37,006 nt of DNA from Chloroflexota bacterium (GTDB lineage: Bacteria > Chloroflexota > Dehalococcoidia > SM23-28-2 > RBG-16-64-32): assembly GCA_022574655.1 (NCBI GenBank), contig JACZRQ010000016.1:1-37006 (forward strand), written 5' to 3'. The first letter of the stretch is position 1, and each line of letters starts with the position of its first letter. The notes beneath the pieces were generated by a model that had not been told where the DNA came from, did not search any database, and saw only the letters and a list, made by a program, of their open reading frames with translations. The translations under genes were made by a program, and so were the position numbers. Positions 33,322-37,006 of this stretch are shown here, piece by piece.

Positions 33322-33398
33322 CACGAAGGATGACCACAGGCCTGGGCCTCACCTACCGGGTCGCGGCCCGTGCGGTCGAGCCGTTACGCAGCCATAAC

Positions 33399-33429
33399 CT
33401 GACCAGCTGCCTTCGACGTAGCTGGTCAG
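33399..33429. repeat. 10-bp inverted repeat downstream of the HNH gene
   Basis: CTGACCAGCT and AGCTGGTCAG are perfect complements separated by 11 bases. The element lies just past the HNH gene stop on the minus strand. It could be a transcript-end hairpin (no T-run) or a recombinase/protein binding site. Confidence 0.5.
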
Positions 33430-33445
33430 TTCAGCTGTGAGCCAC

Positions 33446-33658
33446 CTACTCGTCGCCCCGCGCCCGCCGGTTCTTATGAATCTGGCGGTGTGTGCTCGTC
33501 TTGATGACACGGATGTTTTCCGGCGTGTCTTTTCCTCCCGCCGCAAGGGGCTTAGTATGATGCACTTCGTATCCCCGCGGTGGCTTGCCGCCCTTGTATC
33601 CTCTCTGTTCCAAAATTCCCTTGATCTTCTTTTCGTCTGCCACTCTCTTTTTCGGCAT
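33446..33658 (-). CDS. Small HNH-motif protein
   Basis: A 70-residue basic protein. The HNH nuclease core is EVHHTKPLAAGGKDTPENIRVIKTSTHRQIHK: His-His, the Asn in PENI, and the final His in HRQIH. The N-terminus (PKKRVADEKKIKGILEQRG) is Lys/Arg-rich. At this size it consists of little more than the beta-beta-alpha-metal motif and could be a complete small nuclease or a remnant of a homing or phage-type enzyme. ATG 33658 with AAGGGG upstream is preferred over the GTG just before it. It lies between two tRNA-like relics, consistent with mobile-element cargo. Confidence 0.75.
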   Translation of the reverse strand: MPKKRVADEKKIKGILEQRGYKGGKPPRGYEVHHTKPLAAGGKDTPENIRVIKTSTHRQIHKNRRARGDE

Positions 33659-33858
33659 CACGTGCCCCTTTCTCCTACGGCTACTGCTTCGACCCTTGCC
33701 TCGCTCTTCCCAGATGTCTGCGATGCTCAGTGTATCGCAGGGTCAATGAGGCGTCGCGCCGAGACATCCGCCAAACGCGTACACCGGGATTGTATTCTCG
33801 ATTTTGAATGATCTCCTAGCTGTTCCACTCAGCTCTCGAGCTTCGACAGCTATCCCCG

Positions 33859-33934
33859 TGGTAGGCCCGGTGGGATTCGAACCCACGACTCCCGGATTAA
33901 AAGTCCGCTAGTCACCGGGCGAGTTATTGGGCCC
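33859..33934 (-). pseudogene. tRNA-Lys(UUU)-like gene, copy 2, with collapsed D-arm
   Basis: Minus strand, exactly 76 bases with encoded CCA. The acceptor stem GGGCCCA/CGGGCCT has six of seven pairs. Anticodon loop CTTTTAA (UUU, Lys) sits on a 4-of-5 stem. The T-arm is perfect. The D-arm region (positions 10-25) does not pair, and U8-A9 is replaced by A-T. The last 49 bases are identical to the copy at 36861. It may be a decayed tRNA-Lys or an attachment-site copy. Confidence 0.6.
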
Positions 33935-34278
33935 TTGCCAGATATGGAGAGCGCATCTCAGAGGGGCTGCCTCGCGCCGAATCCTCTCGTCGCGTACCCG
34001 ATACGTGCTGACGAGGGGATTTTATCCTGACTTGCGGGCAACTGCAATGAGACTCCATCCTCTGCTTGGAAGCAGATGCTCAACAACTAGGCGACTCGCG
34101 CCCTCAGTCGTTTCTCGATTCCGCACACACGTGAGTAACCAGGCGTTAGGCACCGACTAGAACATTAGAACCGATCTCGAGACAGTTCGGCGCCTGGGTC
34201 ACGGGCAGGACGGGGAGCGACGGCGCGAATCGACCAGGTGCCGCAGGATCAGTCGGCTGTCAAGCGTCAGCCGATACG
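33935..34278. other. Non-coding stretch before the metallopeptidase gene end
   Basis: No supported gene. It holds a long stem (CCTCTCGTC…GACGAGGGG) followed by ATTTTAT, a possible plus-strand terminator with no gene in front of it. A perfect 7-bp hairpin (TCGGCTG, 8-base loop, CAGCCGA) at 34253-34274 lies just past the stop of the minus-strand metallopeptidase gene and may end its transcript, although no T-run follows. Confidence 0.45.
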
Positions 34279-36444
34279 TCACTCCTTGTCAACTCCGAAC
34301 AACCTATAGTAGTACTCGGACGGAGGGCAGATATCGATCTCGCAATCGTCGGGGTCTTCCTCTTCTTCTTCTTCTTCGCACTCGGGGTCGTCGTCGTCGA
34401 CGTCGGTCACTTCGATCGTGAACGTGGTTTTCTCCTCAGTCGTCGTCACCACGAAGACGGCCTCGTCCTGCAGCGACTCTGGCAGATCGTCCGACCATGA
34501 ACCGCCCGACACTCCGGGCTCGCCCATCCGCCACGACGCACGAAGGTCGCCGGATTGCTCGTATTCGAGGCATGCGTATTTGCCGGGATCAACGACCAAG
34601 TGCAGACGCACGACGCCAAACTGCTGCGGGTCCTCTAGCAGGATGATCGGCCCGCTGATCGGGACTGTATCGGCCCTCACCTCGTAGTGCATCGGGCCGG
34701 TTCCGGTGTCAAGGACGTTCTCATCGGTAACGTCCTGCACAAACTCGTGGTACAGCTCGGCGCCGGGGTCCGCCGCCAGCTTTTCCAACTGGCGGGACTC
34801 TCCGCCGGAATCGGGCAGATTCCGGACGAGGTTGAAGATGCCTTCGTTACCGATCTTCCAATACAGAAATTGGAAGAAGATGAAGTTCTCAAGGCTGCGC
34901 TTGACCACGGTCGTGGCCAACTCTTGGGCGGCGAACGGCGCCAAACTATCCCTCGACTCCAGGTCGTTCTCGGGATAGACGATGTTGCTCATGTACTCCG
35001 CCAACCCCTCCTCCCGCCAGGCGGTGACGGCAGTGTCCGGCCGGACTTGATCTTTGAAGTTCTCCCCCTGGAAGCAGTGGGAAAGTTCATGGGCGACGAT
35101 TTGCTTGAAGTCAGCGTCCCCCAGGCCCTGCATCGCGGGGAAGAGGGCAATGCCGCAGGAACGCTCGGGGGCGTCGATGCCGGGGCCGAAGCGGGGAGCC
35201 GCCACCGCCCACGCGACCGGGTTCTGCTTGACGGAGAAGACGATATTGGCACGCGGCATCTGCCCGAACCTGTCGTAGGTCGCCACCGAGGCTGCCATCG
35301 CACTACAGGCCAACTGCTGGTGGTTTTCGGTCCAGCCCGCCGCAGGAAACGGCGGGGCGGGAACGAAGACGCGGTAGTCCTGCGGATAGAACTCGTCTAG
35401 ATACAGGTTGGAGCAGGTTTCCGCTTCCAGGCATTTACCCACGCCCACAGGGATCTGCCAGCCGCTGAAGAACACCGCGCAGTCCTCCACTGGTCCCCGG
35501 GCGGGGCCCAGGATGAGCTGGCCTGGGCGCGCAGCGGTGGGCTGACCGATGCCCGCCATCCCCTCCAGTTGCTCGTTGGAGAACACCAGCAGACCGAGAA
35601 GGCGGGCGATCTCTGTCTTCGCCTCGGCGTCGGGCCCGTTCTCCAAGTACCCGTTGGCCATGGCGAAGATGCCGGTGCCCTCATAGTTGATTAGCTCGTC
35701 ATGCCGCAGGACACTGGCAGTACCTAGTTCGCCGGCGAAGAGCTTGAGCGTCGCCACCACACCTTCACCGCGGGTCCATTCCCCCGCCTCCTCCTTCACC
35801 AGCAGGTTGTCGACGAAACTCACGTTGGAGCGGTCGACCTGCTGTCGTTCGAAGGTTGTAACCACGCCGGGAAATCGAGTCAGCGCGCCCAGCGCCAGGT
35901 TCTTGGCTATGTCGAGCTGTTGGTCGCCGTTGAGATCGGGCCGTCCCAGTGCGATCCGGAAGTGAAGTTCACCCAGCGACGTGCTCTGACTGACGCTCAG
36001 GATTCCAACGGCGCCGCCGCCCTCAGCGCTGGCGCCGCCAAACCACTGAGCGTCGTCGCCAACAGCGCTCACCGGCTCGCCCGGAACGCCCACCAGCTCG
36101 GCGCCTGGTTCGAAGTCTGCCGGCATCCCCGGCTCGATCCGCACGAACACGCGCTCGTCGACATCGAGTTGCTCGGTGCAGGCCTCGCCTTGTTCGAAAC
36201 GGATCGAGTTACGCTCGCCGACCGGCCGGTCCGGGATCCCGAGGGCTTCCTCGATCTCGTCGTTGGTGAGCAGGGGGCGGCAGTCGACGGCGGGCACGTC
36301 GAGGCGTTCGGAGCCAAGCGTAGGCGTACGCTCCTCCGGCCTCGGCGTCTCTTGGCCGGGCGTCGGCGTCTCCTCGTCACCACTGCTCCCGCAGGCAATC
36401 AGCGCCACGAGAGCTGCGGCAGTCAACAGGGCGACGCGAATCAT
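34279..36444 (-). CDS. Lipoprotein zinc metallopeptidase (HExxH…E type)
   Basis: A 721-residue lipoprotein. The signal ends in a lipobox (LIAC, Cys18), followed by a Pro/Thr/Glu-rich linker. The N-terminal region (~50-430) is unrecognised. Near residue 452 it has AHELSHCFQGE (Zn ligands His452 and His456, catalytic Glu453), followed 23 residues on by WREEGLAEYMSN, giving the third ligand Glu479, the gluzincin pattern. It therefore probably cuts peptides outside the cell. The C-terminus is a beta-rich segment, then a strongly acidic tract of Asp and Glu with Cys pairs. It is flanked by tRNA-Lys-like repeats. The exact peptidase family is not recognised. Confidence 0.75.
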   Translation of the reverse strand: MIRVALLTAAALVALIACGSSGDEETPTPGQETPRPEERTPTLGSERLDVPAVDCRPLLTNDEIEEALGIPDRPVGERNSIRFEQGEACTEQLDVDERVFVRIEPGMPADFEPGAELVGVPGEPVSAVGDDAQWFGGASAEGGGAVGILSVSQSTSLGELHFRIALGRPDLNGDQQLDIAKNLALGALTRFPGVVTTFERQQVDRSNVSFVDNLLVKEEAGEWTRGEGVVATLKLFAGELGTASVLRHDELINYEGTGIFAMANGYLENGPDAEAKTEIARLLGLLVFSNEQLEGMAGIGQPTAARPGQLILGPARGPVEDCAVFFSGWQIPVGVGKCLEAETCSNLYLDEFYPQDYRVFVPAPPFPAAGWTENHQQLACSAMAASVATYDRFGQMPRANIVFSVKQNPVAWAVAAPRFGPGIDAPERSCGIALFPAMQGLGDADFKQIVAHELSHCFQGENFKDQVRPDTAVTAWREEGLAEYMSNIVYPENDLESRDSLAPFAAQELATTVVKRSLENFIFFQFLYWKIGNEGIFNLVRNLPDSGGESRQLEKLAADPGAELYHEFVQDVTDENVLDTGTGPMHYEVRADTVPISGPIILLEDPQQFGVVRLHLVVDPGKYACLEYEQSGDLRASWRMGEPGVSGGSWSDDLPESLQDEAVFVVTTTEEKTTFTIEVTDVDDDDPECEEEEEEEDPDDCEIDICPPSEYYYRLFGVDKE

Positions 36445-36602
36445 GAGCCGGATCCTCCTTCACGAAAGGGCCGCAATCGACCGTGCGACAGCCCTCGATG
36501 TGAGGGGATTATAGCGCGGTTAGAACGGTCGCTGAACGAAGAGTTGCGGTCAAGGTAGCTCCAGAACATTGATTTAGTCGTCTTTCAGGCAGAAATCGTA
36601 CC
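36445..36602. other. Upstream region of the metallopeptidase gene
   Basis: 158 bases with the expected promoter of the minus-strand metallopeptidase gene. AGGAGG lies shortly before the ATG at 36444. I could not assign -35/-10 boxes with confidence, and no other feature is seen. Confidence 0.35.
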
Positions 36603-36664
36603 TGGAGCGAGAGACGGGCATCGAACCGGCGACCCTCTCCTTCGAGCAGAGGCTCTGCGCGACA
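36603..36664 (-). pseudogene. Truncated tRNA-like sequence, identity unclear
   Basis: Minus strand: encoded CCA, acceptor 3' strand CTCTCGC matching GCG(C)AGAG about 60 bases upstream with one bulged C, a T-arm GCCGG/TTCGATG/CCCGT with one mismatch, and a CCTCT/AGAGG stem with a nine-base loop in place of the anticodon arm. No D-arm fits. It looks like a tRNA that has lost its D-arm. Confidence 0.4.
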
Positions 36665-36672
36665 TCAGTACA

Positions 36673-36715
36673 CCGGACTGTTATTCCGGGAGTCAGCTGG
36701 CACCAAAACGGTGCC
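36673..36715 (+). pseudogene. tRNA-Asn anticodon-arm-like relic and adjacent hairpin
   Basis: Plus strand: CCGGA, loop CTGTTAT (anticodon GTT, Asn), TCCGG, then GAGTCAGCTGG, which matches the variable region and the T-stem 5' strand of tRNA-Asn. After that the match ends in a perfect hairpin (GGCACC, AAAAC, GGTGCC; 36699-36715) followed by CGCTTTCT. It is on the opposite strand to the other relics. Confidence 0.35.
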
Positions 36716-36860
36716 CGCTTTCTATCTAAGGCCGAGCTGTCGGATGTGTCGAAATCGTCCAGTCCCCTAGTCGCGAAATGAATCCCCTAGTCCGCATTGA
36801 CCGAACGGCATGGTCGAGATCGCCAGATTCGGAGGCGAGACACTAGGTAACAGTGGGAAA

Positions 36861-36936
36861 TGGTAGGCCCGGTGGGATTCGAACCCACGACTCCCGGATT
36901 AAAAGTCCGGACCTCTAACAACTTAGATAGCACCCA
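36861..36936 (-). pseudogene. tRNA-Lys(UUU)-like gene, copy 3, with broken acceptor stem
   Basis: Minus strand, 76 bases with encoded CCA. Anticodon stem CCGGA/TCCGG is perfect with loop CTTTTAA (UUU, Lys). The T-arm is perfect. U8, A9, A14 and G15 are in place and a weak D-stem forms. The 5' acceptor strand TGGGTGC pairs poorly with CGGGCCT. It shares its last 49 bases with copy 2. It is either a decayed tRNA-Lys or an attachment-site copy; a working gene is unlikely but not excluded. Confidence 0.6.
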
Positions 36937-37006
36937 GCCATAGAATCGTCTCGAGCGAGCGAGGCCCGAGAACTCAACGAGAACGTCGATAAGCATAGAT
37001 TCCTCT

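Noticed and set aside
36699-36715. Intrinsic terminator on the plus strand
   Set aside because: The hairpin is good, but only CGCTTTCT follows and no plus-strand gene ends nearby.
36787-36996. 69-codon open frame on the minus strand containing GVVGSNPTGPT
   Set aside because: This is the translation of the tRNA-Lys-like 3' half, a common artefact across tRNA genes.
1-37006. CRISPR array, rRNA genes, complete insertion sequence or transposase
   Set aside because: None was seen. Direct repeats are limited to the tRNA-like copies and short palindromes, and no transposase motif was found in any frame read.

Overview
The window is a single bacterial segment, probably from a Chloroflexota lineage such as Dehalococcoidia or SAR202-like bacteria. 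That placement is inference. It rests on the mix of secreted dockerin and DUF3179 proteins, an LPXTG tail, REP-like 'CCCTCTCCC…GGGAGAGGG' palindromes and a citramalate synthase. No rRNA or other marker fixes it.

Layout. (1) 1-2465: housekeeping genes on the + strand, the end of lysS, then serS, then an F420-type luciferase-like oxidoreductase that breaks off after about 80 residues. (2) 2518-19771: a surface-polysaccharide locus. A minus-strand operon encodes a GT2 enzyme, the dTDP-L-rhamnose enzymes (rfbA, rfbB, an RmlC-like cupin, rfbD) and an initiating sugar-phosphate transferase. A divergent plus-strand unit encodes a methyltransferase/coiled-coil/double-glycosyltransferase fusion, a YfhO-like membrane protein and a polyprenyl-phosphate glycosyltransferase. 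A second minus-strand unit encodes an ABC-2 exporter (wzm, wzt), a flippase-like membrane protein, a GT4 enzyme and ugd. The content resembles WsaE-type S-layer glycan loci: a rhamnose-rich glycan built on a lipid carrier, methylated and exported by the ABC transporter. (3) 19866-24514: a secreted lytic-transglycosylase-like protein with three pairs of alternating repeats, a small zinc ribbon, and cimA. (4) 24671-27482: a PDZ protein flanked by palindromes, then overlapping purU and tenA. (5) 27479-31830: a dockerin/thrombospondin-3 secreted protein, a DUF3179 lipoprotein interrupted by one in-frame TGA, and a two-helix K+-channel-like protein. (6) 32064-37006: a debris-rich region. It has three direct copies of a tRNA-Lys 3' half, other tRNA-like remnants, a tyrosine-recombinase fragment fused to an LPXTG tail, and single genes between the repeats: an amphipathic-helix protein, an HNH protein and a zinc-metallopeptidase lipoprotein.

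The two strongest leads follow. First, the TGA in the DUF3179 gene sits exactly where the family has the first Cys of a CxxC motif. A hairpin with a GGUU loop lies where a bacterial SECIS element would be, and TGA is used as a normal stop by other genes here. This makes a selenoprotein a serious possibility. Second, the tRNA-Lys 3'-half direct repeats, together with the recombinase remnant, look like successive site-specific integrations of small one-gene or few-gene cassettes.
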